A DNA stretch of 11,868 bases. Source: Gracilaria caudata. Taxonomy: Eukaryota > Rhodophyta > Florideophyceae > Gracilariales > Gracilariaceae. How positions within the stretch are numbered: the stretch's first letter is position 1; each line of letters opens with the position of its first letter. This document shows positions 1 through 7,871 of this stretch, in pieces. The stretch covers positions 1-11,868 of the forward strand of contig JASCIV010000807.1 of assembly GCA_030374735.1 (NCBI GenBank), read 5' to 3'. The notes under the pieces were generated by a model, which was not told the DNA's origin, ran no database searches, and was given only the letters and a program-made list of their open reading frames with translations. The translations under genes were made by a program, and so were the position numbers.

Positions 1-462
1 GGACATGGCACGAGTTCCAGTTTTTCGCGGTTGGCGCACTCAAAATCGACAATTTTTGCTGTTCAATACTGAGCCCGTTTTGTTCATGGTTGACCCCACC
101 CTACAGTACAGTACGAAGGTAGCAGAAAGCGTTTCCGCCGGCGACGGAATCTTCTTGCCGCGCAAACTGTAACTCACGCGTAATCGCCACTGCATCAACG
201 GCGCCAGCAGCGCCGGAATCTGCGCGCCAGTCAACGGTCAGCAAAAGGCCGCACGCAGCTTACAGCAAATCAAGCGTGCCACTTGTCACGCTCCGCTCGC
301 CTCGCCTCATCGTCCGTTTTCTTTTCTCTTCTCTGGCCAACGCGACAATTAAGCGTCGTCCCGTTCAAAATGCGTAAATAAAGGCTCATTCGTTCGTTTT
401 TCTTTTTCCGCTTCCGCACCTGTGCTGGGCTCTCTCGCGTGCGTGTGGCGCGCGGCGCTGAG
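1..462. other. Upstream non-coding region of the cyclophilin-like gene
   Basis: No convincing coding region is seen on either strand. The only open stretch is a 64-codon minus frame without similarity to anything I recognise. The last 160 bases before the ATG at 463 are rich in C and T on the plus strand, as expected for a promoter or 5' leader. An AATAAA hexamer lies near 375; it could be a polyadenylation signal of a gene to the left, but no such gene is visible in the window. Confidence 0.4.
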
Positions 463-1213
463 ATGTCATCATCGTCGTCGTCGTCGCGCGGCTCATCGCC
501 GCCGTTGGGCCCTGTCGTTCCGCCGCGAGCAAACGCACCGCCCCGGAAGAAACGGCGGGTTGAACATGTCGCGCATGTGTGCGAGGGTGTTACATCAGTG
601 CCGTCGCACCTTACTTTCTTTTCCTACCGCTGAATTCACGTCGCTAGCGGTTTTGATGAGCATGCTGTGATTGCTGCCACTTTGTTACTAACTCGTGCGC
701 TGTAACTTCTTATCCCTGTGTCACGCGCCTTGGTAGCAATTCTTCATTACATGTGAGGCTACTCCACATTTGAATGGAAAGCACACTGTGTTTGGTAAGT
801 CATGCCTGAGATTGCGAGCACTTGTCATCGAAGATGAACGCTGCTGATAGATGAAGCAAGAATCGACGCGTTTCTTTAATGAGGCCGACACAGCTCGTGC
901 CATCCTGTGAGGGCGGCCGCACCAAGTGATGACAACAAGGCATATCATGACACTAACCAACTGTTCCAATTTTAATCTTGTGTCGTTTGGACTGCTCTCC
1001 GCCACTGGACACGCTCCTAAACCTCGTTTGCGTGAACTCCTATTGCGTGAACTCCTATCGCGTGACACATCATGTTCCTGTATCATGGTGATTTCAGGCA
1101 AAGTGATGAAGGGCATGACAGTGGTAAAACAGATTGAAGCGGTGGAAACCGACAAGCACGATAAACCTGTGGATGATGTTCGAATTGAAAGCATTTCGGT
1201 TCACTCGGAATGA
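463..1213 (+). CDS. Truncated cyclophilin-type peptidyl-prolyl isomerase gene, three exons, possibly a pseudogene
   Basis: The C-terminal third of a cyclophilin is clear. Exon 737-794 reads QFFITCEATPHLNGKHTVFG. A GTAAGT donor at 795 and a TTTCAG acceptor ending at 1097 join it in frame to GKVMKGMTVVKQIEAVETD and on to a TGA at 1211-1213. Conserved cyclophilin elements present are QFF, the active-site His of GKH and VFGKV. The position of CypA Trp121 is His, as in several divergent cyclophilins. Upstream, the ATG at 463 opens a Ser-rich leader with a basic nuclear-localisation-like stretch (PPRKKRRVEH). A GT at 598 (or 577) would join it in phase to the acceptor TAG at 734-736, with TACTAAC at 686-692. 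The spliced frame would be 102 residues, stop-free. The N-terminal two thirds, including the catalytic Arg and FMIQGGD-type region, is missing. The leader resembles that of the nuclear WD40-cyclophilin PPWD1, which is inference. Identity of the last two exons is secure; exon 1 and its donor are not. Confidence 0.65.
686..692 (+). other. Intron branch-point motif TACTAAC
   Basis: A perfect TACTAAC sits 42 bases upstream of the TAG acceptor (734-736) that precedes the cyclophilin exon at 737. This matches the strong branch-point consensus known from yeasts and some protists and supports the exon boundary chosen there. Confidence 0.6.
1030..1065 (+). repeat. Short tandem repeat inside the last cyclophilin intron
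   Basis: A 15-base unit, GCGTGAACTCCTATY, occurs twice back to back (1030-1044 and 1045-1059). It is followed by the first six bases of a third copy (1060-1065). It lies in the intron 795-1097, about 30 bases before the acceptor. Confidence 0.8.
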
Positions 1214-1630
1214 AGCAGGTCATGCATTGGATTGCAAGCAAAAAGAAAGAAAAGTGTTCAGAGGGGGATGAGGAAACAAATAGTTACAGTACGCTTGACT
1301 TGAGTGAAAGCGGTGAAATATGGAAGCAAGCCATTATCAACAGAGAACGCGAGCAAAGCGCAAAACACGATAGTTGTTGTAACCGATTACACCGGAGCAC
1401 GGATGAACGGCATTTCAAGCGTACGCCATTTGTACGCGGTGACGTAATCGACAGGGTGCCCCATGGAAAGAAGGATTTGTAACGGTGATCCGTGAAAGAT
1501 GTTGCAAGGCTGATCGAGGGCAACTGTCTTTGTTTGATACGTTCGGGAAGTATTATGGTTTCACGTTTAGCCATCACAGGAACGACAGTACGAAGTTGGG
1601 AGATCTGTGCAAGAAGACTAAAAGGGCCTC
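1214..1630. other. Intergenic or 3' UTR region between two convergent genes
   Basis: The cyclophilin gene ends at 1213 (+) and the next gene ends at 1631 (-), so this stretch should hold both 3' ends. A 90-codon plus frame begins with an ATG overlapping the cyclophilin stop, but its composition (Lys, Glu, Ser and Arg without hydrophobic periodicity) is unconvincing. I see no RNA gene or repeat. Confidence 0.4.
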
Positions 1631-2179
1631 TCAAGGCGTAGGCTGATCTGATTGCGACGGCGGCGGCGGCGGCGGCGGCGGTAGAACACGCACCTCGTAG
1701 AATGCAGGTGGTATGTAAAGGCTACGATCCAGATCCAGCTCCTGTTCATTGGGATGAAGACTTGCAGTTTGGTCATCACAATCGGGAGCTCGTGAGCTGT
1801 CGTGTGCAGCTGGTTCGTCGTTCTCCGCAAGTGGACTGGCATCATAAACATCGCGATAATCCATGGCAGACAAAACGGCGCAGGCACCATCCAACTGCAG
1901 ATAAACCCTCCTTCCAAACGAATCTGTATAATAATTGACGTGGCTAATCTCCCAATCCGACAAGGGGTGCACGTACGTCTTGTCAGAGGGCGACGGTTCC
2001 GTCAGACCATAATCCACGACGAGCTCCTTCTCAACATCCGGATACCAAGCGCGTTCAAAAGCGTCCGTAATCCGCCTCAAAAAGCGCGCTCCCAGCTTTG
2101 TGACGCGCGCCAACAACGACGACTCAACGCAAGAAGCGGCAAACGTCTCAAGTGCGTTGAGGAAGGCGCGATTGTCCAT
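1631..2179 (-). CDS. Unrecognised acidic protein with polyproline C-terminus
   Basis: The frame gives 182 residues from the ATG at 2179, which has an excellent context (ACC before, G after). I do not recognise the family. The N-terminal 60 residues look helical and include Trp and paired Arg (RFLRRITDAFERAWYPDVEK). A compact middle follows with many aromatic residues (DWEISHVNYYTDSFGRRVYLQ), then an acidic linker, then eight consecutive prolines encoded by a CGG/CCG tract, ending SQSDQPTP. The frame stays open upstream to about 2638, and an ATG at 2389 (252 residues) would add an Arg-rich N-terminus nearly free of acidic residues. That extension could be an organelle-targeting sequence, or merely an artefact of very GC-rich DNA in which stop codons are rare. 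No signal peptide or membrane helix is seen in the 182-residue form. It is convergent with the cyclophilin gene. Confidence 0.55.
   Translation of the reverse strand: MDNRAFLNALETFAASCVESSLLARVTKLGARFLRRITDAFERAWYPDVEKELVVDYGLTEPSPSDKTYVHPLSDWEISHVNYYTDSFGRRVYLQLDGACAVLSAMDYRDVYDASPLAENDEPAAHDSSRAPDCDDQTASLHPNEQELDLDRSLYIPPAFYEVRVLPPPPPPPPSQSDQPTP
1658..1681 (+). repeat. (CGG)8 trinucleotide repeat encoding polyproline on the minus strand
   Basis: There are eight uninterrupted CGG units. Read on the minus strand they encode the eight prolines near the C-terminus of the 1631-2179 protein. Because it is in frame, length changes would alter the number of prolines without breaking the gene. Confidence 0.9.
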
Positions 2180-2459
2180 GGTGAAGAGCGTTCTCCACGA
2201 GGGACGCGCGCCAGACCACTGCCAGTTACGACTGGCGCTGGTGTGCTTCTTCGCGACGCGTACGCGACGAGGTCGGCTGGGCGGGCGCATCTCTGCAAGG
2301 ACGCGCCGTCTACGACCGGTATCAGCACAACGCGCGGCGCGATGAGGTGCGCCACGACGAAGCGGGACGCACGGCGCAAAAGCAATCATGGCGAACAAGA
2401 GCAGTGGGGCAGCTCCAACACGGGCAAAAAGCCAAGCGCGGGACGGCAGTTTCCGCGAA

Positions 2460-2514
2460 GGGCGCGTGGGCGGGAAGGGACGGGGGGGGATGGGTAGCAG
2501 GGAGATGGGGGGGG
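2460..2514 (+). repeat. Dense G-tract cluster, potential G-quadruplex
   Basis: Within 55 bases there are at least seven runs of three or more G, two of them of eight, separated by short loops. This satisfies the usual four-run G-quadruplex pattern several times over. It lies upstream of both possible starts of the minus-strand gene ending at 1631, in the template strand of any transcript from there. Confidence 0.6.
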
Positions 2515-2625
2515 ATATTACCGGGGAGAGAGGGCAGTAGGTAGCGCTGTGAAGTCGGTATCTTAGTTTCCACGCACTTGGCAGCGGTGGCGATATTTTG
2601 ACGGGCGTCCAAGGGCGAAAAGGTG

Positions 2626-2647
2626 CATATATTTGCAAATGACCAAT
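2626..2647 (-). promoter_or_regulatory. Putative promoter elements: CCAAT box, ATTTGCAAAT, TATA-like
   Basis: Read on the minus strand, an inverted CCAAT (ATTGG, 2643-2647) is followed by the octamer-like palindrome ATTTGCAAAT (2631-2640) and an ATATATG stretch (2626-2632). This is an AT-rich island in otherwise GC-rich DNA, and it is placed to drive the minus-strand gene whose candidate starts are 2389 and 2179. The assignment rests on motif resemblance only. Confidence 0.3.
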
Positions 2648-2899
2648 GAGCGCGCGCGCGGCGAATGGCAGCGAGATGAGTGCTCCATGCGCCGCTCAAG
2701 TACGGGCGCCGCCGCCAGCGTCGTCAATGGCGGCCGCCGCGCTCGTCGCCGGCCACGCAAACAATATCTGCCACGACACACGCGAGATCTGCGCGGTGCG
2801 ACGGATCAGCGCTGGACAATGTTATACGAAGCTACAGAGTACAGAGAACACGGCGACAAGGCGTCATCCACAACGCGAGGCGCTGCGGCTGGCTGGCGC

Positions 2900-4201
2900 T
2901 CAGGTGGCGACGCCGGCGCCGTCCAGCTCTTGCGTGCCGCCCACCACGTCGTGCACCGCCTCGCCGCCAAGCTGCCCAATCAGTCTGTCGTTCAGCTCAC
3001 GATTAAGATACGCAATGACCTGCTGATCACTCTGCAGCACCGCGCGGTTTTCCTCCAACTTGCCAAGCGCCTCGCGCAATCGCTCATCAACGCCCTCCTT
3101 CTGCACCTGCAACAGCGCCGCCCGATCGCGCACTCGCACCACCTCGCGCTGCAGCTCGCCCATCTTCACCTCCCTCTCACCCACAATCTGCTCCTGCTTC
3201 GCAATCAGCTTGCTCTTCACCCGGCTCCTTGCGCGGCACGCTCGCAGCTCATTTTGCAGCTTGTCGATGATGGCGTTGCCCTTCTCGATCTCCCTACAAG
3301 CCTCCTCTCGTTGCGCAGTCACCGTCTGCACGCGCTGTTTCAACTCCTCAATTTCCGCCTCCTTCTTGCCCTCACTCTCTGTAAAACTGTCAACCACCGC
3401 GCGAAGCCGCTCGCATTCGGCGGCCGTCGCACCATATCGCTCGTCAGAAAGCTCTAGCTCCTTGACTCGCTGCTCGCTACGCTCCACCATTTGCTGCAGC
3501 TGCTCACAGCGCTGCGAGTCGCGTTGGTGCTCGCGCAGCTTGTCCTCAGCGTCGCTCAATAAGCGCTGCACACGATCCGCGCGCGAATTGGCCTCTTGCA
3601 GCTGCCTGTGCGTGTCCTCCACGCTAGCCTCCAGTTCCCTCTGCCGCTGCGCGCTAGAAGTGACGCCCCTGGCCAACGTCGCCAACGTGGTCACCAACAG
3701 CTGATTCGACGCGTGGTGCATAACCAGCTCAACGTGAGTGATCACCTTGAAGGTAGCAATCTCCACGATGCGCAACAACGCCGTATCTGGCACAGCCTCC
3801 TCTCTCACGCCCTCGCTGGGCGTATGAAACTCAACCTCCGCCGCATCCACGCCCTCCGCCAGCGCCGCGCGCTCCGCACTCACGCCCAAATGTAACTGCG
3901 CCACGTACGCGTCATCGCTCAACACCCTCCTCAACAAGCCGACCAAATGCGCCGCAAACTGTGCAAAGTCCACGCGCAACGACTGCGCGGCGCGCAGCGC
4001 GGGGTACGATGACGCCGTCTGCACGTGCCGCAGCAGCAGCAACTCGGCGGACAGATCGAACAGCGTGAGCGTGAGTGTGGCGTCGCGCTCGCTCCATACC
4101 ACGCTGGCGTTGAGCGACGTGCGCGACGGCGGCGGCCCCGGCGCGGCGCGGCGAAGCACCACCAGAGGCAGCGTCTCGTCTAGCAGCGCGTCGGCCGCCA
4201 T
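2900..4201 (-). CDS. SAS6: SAS-6 centriole cartwheel protein
   Basis: SAS-6 forms the ninefold hub of the cartwheel that templates new centrioles and basal bodies. The protein is 433 residues, without introns. The N-terminal head (about 10-180) shows the family pattern: SLRVDFAQFAAHLVGLLRRV (74-93), then VEIATFKVITHVELV (146-160). The Phe at 151 aligns with the conserved head-to-head contact Phe (human F131, Chlamydomonas F145 by family knowledge). A long heptad-rich coiled coil follows (about 180-395) for tail dimerisation. It ends in the conserved SAS-6 motif DQQVIAYLNRELND (392-405), then a short Gly-rich tail without the long disordered extension of some homologues. The ATG at 4201 has A at -3 and G at +4; the frame is open further upstream but only with non-ATG codons and no head-domain similarity. 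It is divergent from the membrane-protein gene at 4525, with an E2F-type site 89 bases upstream of its ATG. Confidence 0.93.
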   Translation of the reverse strand: MAADALLDETLPLVVLRRAAPGPPPSRTSLNASVVWSERDATLTLTLFDLSAELLLLRHVQTASSYPALRAAQSLRVDFAQFAAHLVGLLRRVLSDDAYVAQLHLGVSAERAALAEGVDAAEVEFHTPSEGVREEAVPDTALLRIVEIATFKVITHVELVMHHASNQLLVTTLATLARGVTSSAQRQRELEASVEDTHRQLQEANSRADRVQRLLSDAEDKLREHQRDSQRCEQLQQMVERSEQRVKELELSDERYGATAAECERLRAVVDSFTESEGKKEAEIEELKQRVQTVTAQREEACREIEKGNAIIDKLQNELRACRARSRVKSKLIAKQEQIVGEREVKMGELQREVVRVRDRAALLQVQKEGVDERLREALGKLEENRAVLQSDQQVIAYLNRELNDRLIGQLGGEAVHDVVGGTQELDGAGVAT

Positions 4202-4524
4202 CGTCGCGCCTTTCCTGCAACGCGCGCCGCCGTCGCCACTCCCTCTCGTTTCGGTGTGGTCTCGACGAGGCGGCTGCCTGCGGCTGCAGTTTGGCGCCAA
4301 AAACGGCGTTGGCTGCTGCGCCAGCAGTGCGGGCGCGATGCGACGTGGCCACGCGCGGCAGCGTGCTCTCCCTCTGCGCCTGGCGCAGTGCGCCAGCCGC
4401 GTACTACGCGCGCGCCGTTGCGTCAGCTTCGACGTGCGCGTCGACGCACCCCTTCCACCTGCGTGGTGCTCTTCCCGGCGCGCTCCGTCTGGCTCGTCGC
4501 CTCCCCCTCCCCCATGCCGTCGCC
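4202..4524. promoter_or_regulatory. Divergent promoter region between SAS-6 and the four-helix membrane protein
   Basis: The 323 bases between the two start codons are strongly GC-rich and lack a TATA-like element. They hold the E2F-type palindrome at 4290-4301. The large plus frames that cross this region continue into the membrane-protein gene or run antisense to SAS-6; I regard them as by-products of GC-rich composition. Confidence 0.5.
4290..4301. promoter_or_regulatory. E2F/DP-type palindrome TTTGGCGCCAAA
   Basis: This is a perfect 12-bp palindrome that reads TTTGGCGC on both strands, matching the TTTSSCGC consensus of E2F/DP factors known in animals, plants and algae. It lies 89 bases upstream of the SAS-6 ATG and 224 bases upstream of the ATG at 4525. 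The match is seen directly; binding is inferred. Confidence 0.6.
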
Positions 4525-5151
4525 ATGTCGGACGCCGTGCTGATCGACGTGCACCGTCCGCTCACGCAATACGCCTCACCGGCTCCGCCTCCGCCCCCAC
4601 CGCGTGCGCATCCGTTCCGACAACATGCGCTGTGGGCCGCGGCCGCGTTGTTCTTCGCCGCGTACTTGGCGCTGGTGTTGTTCTTGTTTCTGACCAACGA
4701 CGCGTTCCGCCACTTTGTGGTGGCCAGGGCGAATGCGTTGTTCGCGCTGCCATACGTGCTGTCGCTGCTCGTGGTGTTGCTGTGTCTGGCGCCGTGTGCG
4801 CCGTCGCCGCCGCGCGCGCAGCTGGACGCGGTGATAACGACGCCGGCCGACTGTTGTTTGGTGTTGTTGGTGTTGTTGGAATGGGCCACTTGCTTGGCGC
4901 TTGTGTTGGTCACGCTCATTGCCGTGCATGACCGCTTGAGCTACGTCAGTCCCGACGGGCTGATTGTACCGGTTGTGCAGGACGTGCCACCGGACGCAAA
5001 ACCGGCGGATGGTATCTCCAGAAATGCGCTCATCGTGTTGCTCATTCCGATGCTCCTCATGTACACGCTCTTCAACTTTCTACTCCACTTCTTCTCCTGC
5101 GCTCAGGCCGCGTGGCGCTCGCGCGTGGGTTTGGACGATTCCGATGTGTGA
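4525..5151 (+). CDS. Four-helix integral membrane protein of unknown function
   Basis: The protein is 208 residues and I recognise no family. After a short polar N-terminus with a run of six prolines (about 21-26) come four hydrophobic segments at roughly 36-56, 70-92, 109-134 and 167-191. The first two are linked by a short loop with basic residues (DAFRHFVVARAN). A polar loop of about 30 residues with several prolines and acids separates helices 3 and 4. The C-terminus is short and acidic (GLDDSDV). No signal peptide and no catalytic motif are visible. The ATG at 4525 was chosen because it has a good context (GCC before it) and the upstream in-frame extension from 4291 would only add Ala/Arg-rich sequence translated from the promoter. 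It shares its promoter region with SAS-6, so co-regulation is possible. Tetraspanin is unlikely because no CCG loop motif is present. Confidence 0.75.
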   Translation: MSDAVLIDVHRPLTQYASPAPPPPPPRAHPFRQHALWAAAALFFAAYLALVLFLFLTNDAFRHFVVARANALFALPYVLSLLVVLLCLAPCAPSPPRAQLDAVITTPADCCLVLLVLLEWATCLALVLVTLIAVHDRLSYVSPDGLIVPVVQDVPPDAKPADGISRNALIVLLIPMLLMYTLFNFLLHFFSCAQAAWRSRVGLDDSDV

Positions 5152-5957
5152 GTCGTGTCCCGCTGCTTTACTCTGCTTTACATGTCGCCGTTTTCGCTCC
5201 TCTTGCAGTCTCTAGCTCAGTTCCTTGGGTTTTTTCTTAACTGCTCAACTTTTTTGTTTTTCCGTCAACACTCTTCCGCACTCTTCACCGCGTCTCTTCC
5301 CGCCTAGGTAACGTTGTCCGGCGCTTGCCACTGCGTACGTACTTTCTGTACATCTTACCCCCCCCTTGGCTGGGACGTACTCGCAGGCACTGGCACGCAC
5401 GCAAGCACGCACGCAAGCACGCACGCAAGCACTCACGCAAGCACACACGCACGCAAAAAAGCACGCACGCACGCACACAAGTACATACTTTCCTCTATTC
5501 GCGTGCGAGAGCAGTAAGGGCATTTGAGAACAAAAACGCCCTGCGTCATGCATATCAGCGTTTTATCACCTAAAAGAGACCTGCGATATCATACTGCAAT
5601 CTATCATCATCAGAACTGCGCTTGTTCCACTGTTCTCGACAAAGTTCTACGACACTATAGTCCACCACGTTCGATCAAGCTGCAGTGCGAACGCGAATCT
5701 CTGTTCACCAGATCAACATTCAATTTATCAACCGACATCAACGCTTACTTTCAGTCAAAGTCACGAATAACTACAACACTTTTTTTTAACTCGCAACTGC
5801 AATGCGCTTGTTCATACTCCTCCATCACTGTTTTTGCCCACACTTGTTCCACAACCCACACCGCTTCCAGACCCCTGTCTTGCTCCAGACATGTTCGTTC
5901 TGCGCAAACCTTTCCCTGATGTATTCAGCCCGCTGCAAAGCTTCGCGACGCATGCTC
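5152..5957. other. Spacer between two convergent genes, with T-runs and a GCAC repeat
   Basis: The 3' end of the four-helix gene is followed by several T-runs (5230-5262), consistent with a 3' UTR. The GCAC-rich array lies at 5393-5480. A 131-codon plus frame (5524-5919) has a Ser/Thr/Cys/His-rich composition without domain signs and overlaps the region where the BI-1 3' UTR should lie. I do not annotate it. Confidence 0.4.
5393..5480 (+). repeat. Tandem array of a 12-base GCAC-rich unit
   Basis: The unit GCACGCACGCAA is repeated three times exactly (5393-5428). A one-substitution copy follows, then a degenerate tail of GCAC units ending near 5480. Minus-strand translations of it are Cys/Arg/Ala-rich and have no other coding support. 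Confidence 0.85.
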
Positions 5958-6909
5958 CTATTCGCGGTTCCTGGACAAGATTGACAGGATGTACAAAAAC
6001 AGATTCAGCAGGTCTAGGTACAGCATGATTGCTCCCATGATCGCGTCATCCGGACCAAGATGATGCATGATCATCGAAGCTGTTCATTTCAGAAAAAAAT
6101 CATGCCACGATACAGCATCAGAAATGTGTGAGAAACATTGTACATCGTAGAAAAAGAGAGCTCGAGCAATCGCGCGTTGTGGTTTCGTTTTGAATAGCGG
6201 TCAACTTACTGTCATAGAGGATGTAAAGACTGAACAGAAGAGCTCCTCCGTATGAAATAAGCATGGCGAGGAAGGGGCTCTTATTGCCTGTGAAACCAAT
6301 GAAGAGGTTGACGAAGGAGGCGACCAGAAGGCCAATCAACGCAGCATACAACGCCCCTCCCATGAAAGAGAAGTCCTTCTTGGAGACAAACGAGTACAAT
6401 GTAATCCCAGAAAATACGGCTAACGTAATCACAAGCGCTTCAAGCACCAAACCGCCCAAACCCGATTGCACATATTGAGCGCAAACACCACCAACCAAGA
6501 ACGATTCAAACACAGTAAACGCAGCTAGCAGTTGCAGGTTGGTCGGATGTGAGTCTTTGAAAGCCAGAAGCGCGAACAGAGTACCAAAGGTACCAATCAT
6601 GGAAACGATAAAAAGAAATCCATTGGCATTGATGGCAAACATGCGCAACGGCTTGATGTACATGAAGGCGGCACATATCAACACGGTAAGAGCAAGCTGA
6701 GCAGCTAGAATACCGTACACCTTGCGAATAAAACCTAGGCGGATGACAGGCTCACATGTTGCCACACTGGTGCCGTACGCAAAGTCATTGGCATAGTCTT
6801 CTCCGGCACTACTCTTGTTCGTAGAAAGCGCAGCCTTGACGCTTCGCGAGGCGTCAGCGGCACCGCGGGACACGCCTCTCATAGGTTCTATGTCAAAGGC
6901 GGAAGACAT
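5958..6909 (-). CDS. Bax inhibitor-1 / Lifeguard (TMBIM) family membrane protein, two exons
   Basis: Exon 1 is 6909-6210 and exon 2 is 6079-5958 (stop TAG). The 130-base intron has a GTAAGT donor and an AACAG acceptor after a T-tract. Splicing is in phase and gives 273 residues. Seven hydrophobic helices follow a soluble N-terminus of about 55 residues: roughly 66-86, 94-117, 124-144, 155-176, 184-206, 213-233 and 247-268. Family signatures are the FIRKVYGILAAQLALT entry to helix 1, the ILYDTSMIM motif spanning the splice junction, and the C-terminal LYLDLLNLFLYIL helix. Asp233 and Asp256 match the paired aspartates that gate the pH-sensitive calcium leak in the bacterial homologue BsYetJ. 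The family sits in ER, Golgi or plasma membrane and moderates calcium release and stress-induced death. A longer N-terminus favours the Lifeguard branch over BI-1 proper. Without splicing the protein would lose helix 7. Confidence 0.92.
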
Positions 6910-7871
6910 CGTGAATTGGAGAGTTCAAGTGCTGATAATGCGGAGTTTCAAGCTTCGAATGCGGAAAAGAAGGGCTCGACGGATGGGGGAGGTGGTATCG
7001 GAGGGAGAACGAACGGAGAACAGGCACGCGGGTCGCAACCGAAACGGAGGCGTCTTGGTTAGCACGGAGGTGGTGCGCACAACGACTCCGAGTAGGGGAG
7101 TTTCGATGCAATTCAACAAGTGGGCAATTACAACAGAAGCAAAAGCGGGGCCTTTTGTGCCAGCAGTGCCATTTATGGGGCTGGAAACTTCGAGCTGCTG
7201 CAGCCGTTCCTTACTACAGTCCAACAAGTCGTGTGGAATACATAAATATTTTAAATTTCCGACTTTCACCCCAAAATTTGGGGCATTAATTGAGTCGGTG
7301 TTCGTAGCAGGGTTCACGTCCGACAGGTCACAACTTCAAGGGTGGAAAGAAAGTCCGTGGGGAGCACGTCAAGAAGGCTACTAGTAGGGCAGAGGTAGAG
7401 GGATACGGATAGCCAGCATTCTTGCTGTGCGCTCCGAAAATTTGTGTCATCCTTACCTGCTTTTCGCGATCATGGTAGTATTCTTTCCATGTAGGAGAGC
7501 ACGGAAAAACGGAGTTACCAACCTAAGACAATCCTTGCTAAGCATGCGCACATAAGGGCAGGCCAGTCGTGGGAGAAGAACCGGAGCTCAAATCTTTCAC
7601 CCGCTTTGTGTAATTTTGCCCGTATATGTGAAAGCGTGGTTGCAAATGCACAGATATAGTTCAATTCAGCAAGGGCTCGGAGATAGATGCAACGTTTTTT
7701 CCCAGAAACTGCGTGGCGCTGATAATGTTAGCACGGCTTACGATGCGATGCTCCGTTGCCAGACGCCACGGGCAGGGTGTTATGTTCGTAAGAAGTCGTT
7801 CATCGATCGGAGCAAACCGTTCCCCCAAGGGTTGCGTAAAATTACGAAGCCGATGGATGATTTCGAAATGA
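6910..7871. other. Long region upstream of the BI-1/Lifeguard gene without a convincing gene
   Basis: The first 400 bases should contain the promoter and 5' leader of the minus-strand gene starting at 6909. An AT-rich island (7240-7260) is followed by the near-perfect inverted repeat CCCCAAAATTTGGGG. A 117-codon plus frame (7616-7969) starts at TTG, and a 98-codon minus frame overlaps it; neither shows protein features I trust. Confidence 0.35.
7269..7283. repeat. Short inverted repeat in the BI-1 upstream region
   Basis: CCCCAAA and TTTGGGG flank a single A, giving a 15-base near-palindrome 360 bases upstream of the BI-1/Lifeguard ATG, next to an AT-rich stretch. It could be a protein-binding dyad; nothing more is shown. 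Confidence 0.5.

Larger units (their letters stand above)
2180..2899. other. GC-rich intergenic region upstream of the 182-residue gene and downstream of SAS-6
   Basis: This stretch contains many overlapping open frames on both strands, as expected in very GC-rich DNA. None has recognisable protein features. It holds the G-tract cluster at 2460-2514 and the TATA/CCAAT-like cluster at 2626-2647. The 3' end of the SAS-6 transcript must also lie here. Confidence 0.4.

Noticed and set aside
7..14. GGCACGAG at both window ends (7-14 and 11814-11821), like a cDNA-library linker
   Set aside because: An 8-base match is expected by chance and the window contains introns, so it is not cDNA.
1210..1482. 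A 90-codon plus frame overlapping the cyclophilin stop
   Set aside because: Its composition lacks domain features and it lies where the 3' UTR of the cyclophilin gene should be; the overlap with the stop is a coincidence in a eukaryotic context.
3060..3704. Long Ser/Cys/Arg-rich plus frame
   Set aside because: It is antisense to the SAS-6 coiled coil and reflects the codon bias of that gene.
4065..4931. 288-codon plus frame across the divergent promoter
   Set aside because: It overlaps the better-supported membrane-protein gene in another frame and is Arg/Ala/Ser-rich, as expected of GC-rich non-coding translation.
5660..5690. tRNA B-box-like GTTCGATC
   Set aside because: No A box or acceptor-stem pairing could be found at the right distance.
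5524..5919. 131-codon plus frame
   Set aside because: No domain, signal or compositional evidence; located between convergent 3' ends.
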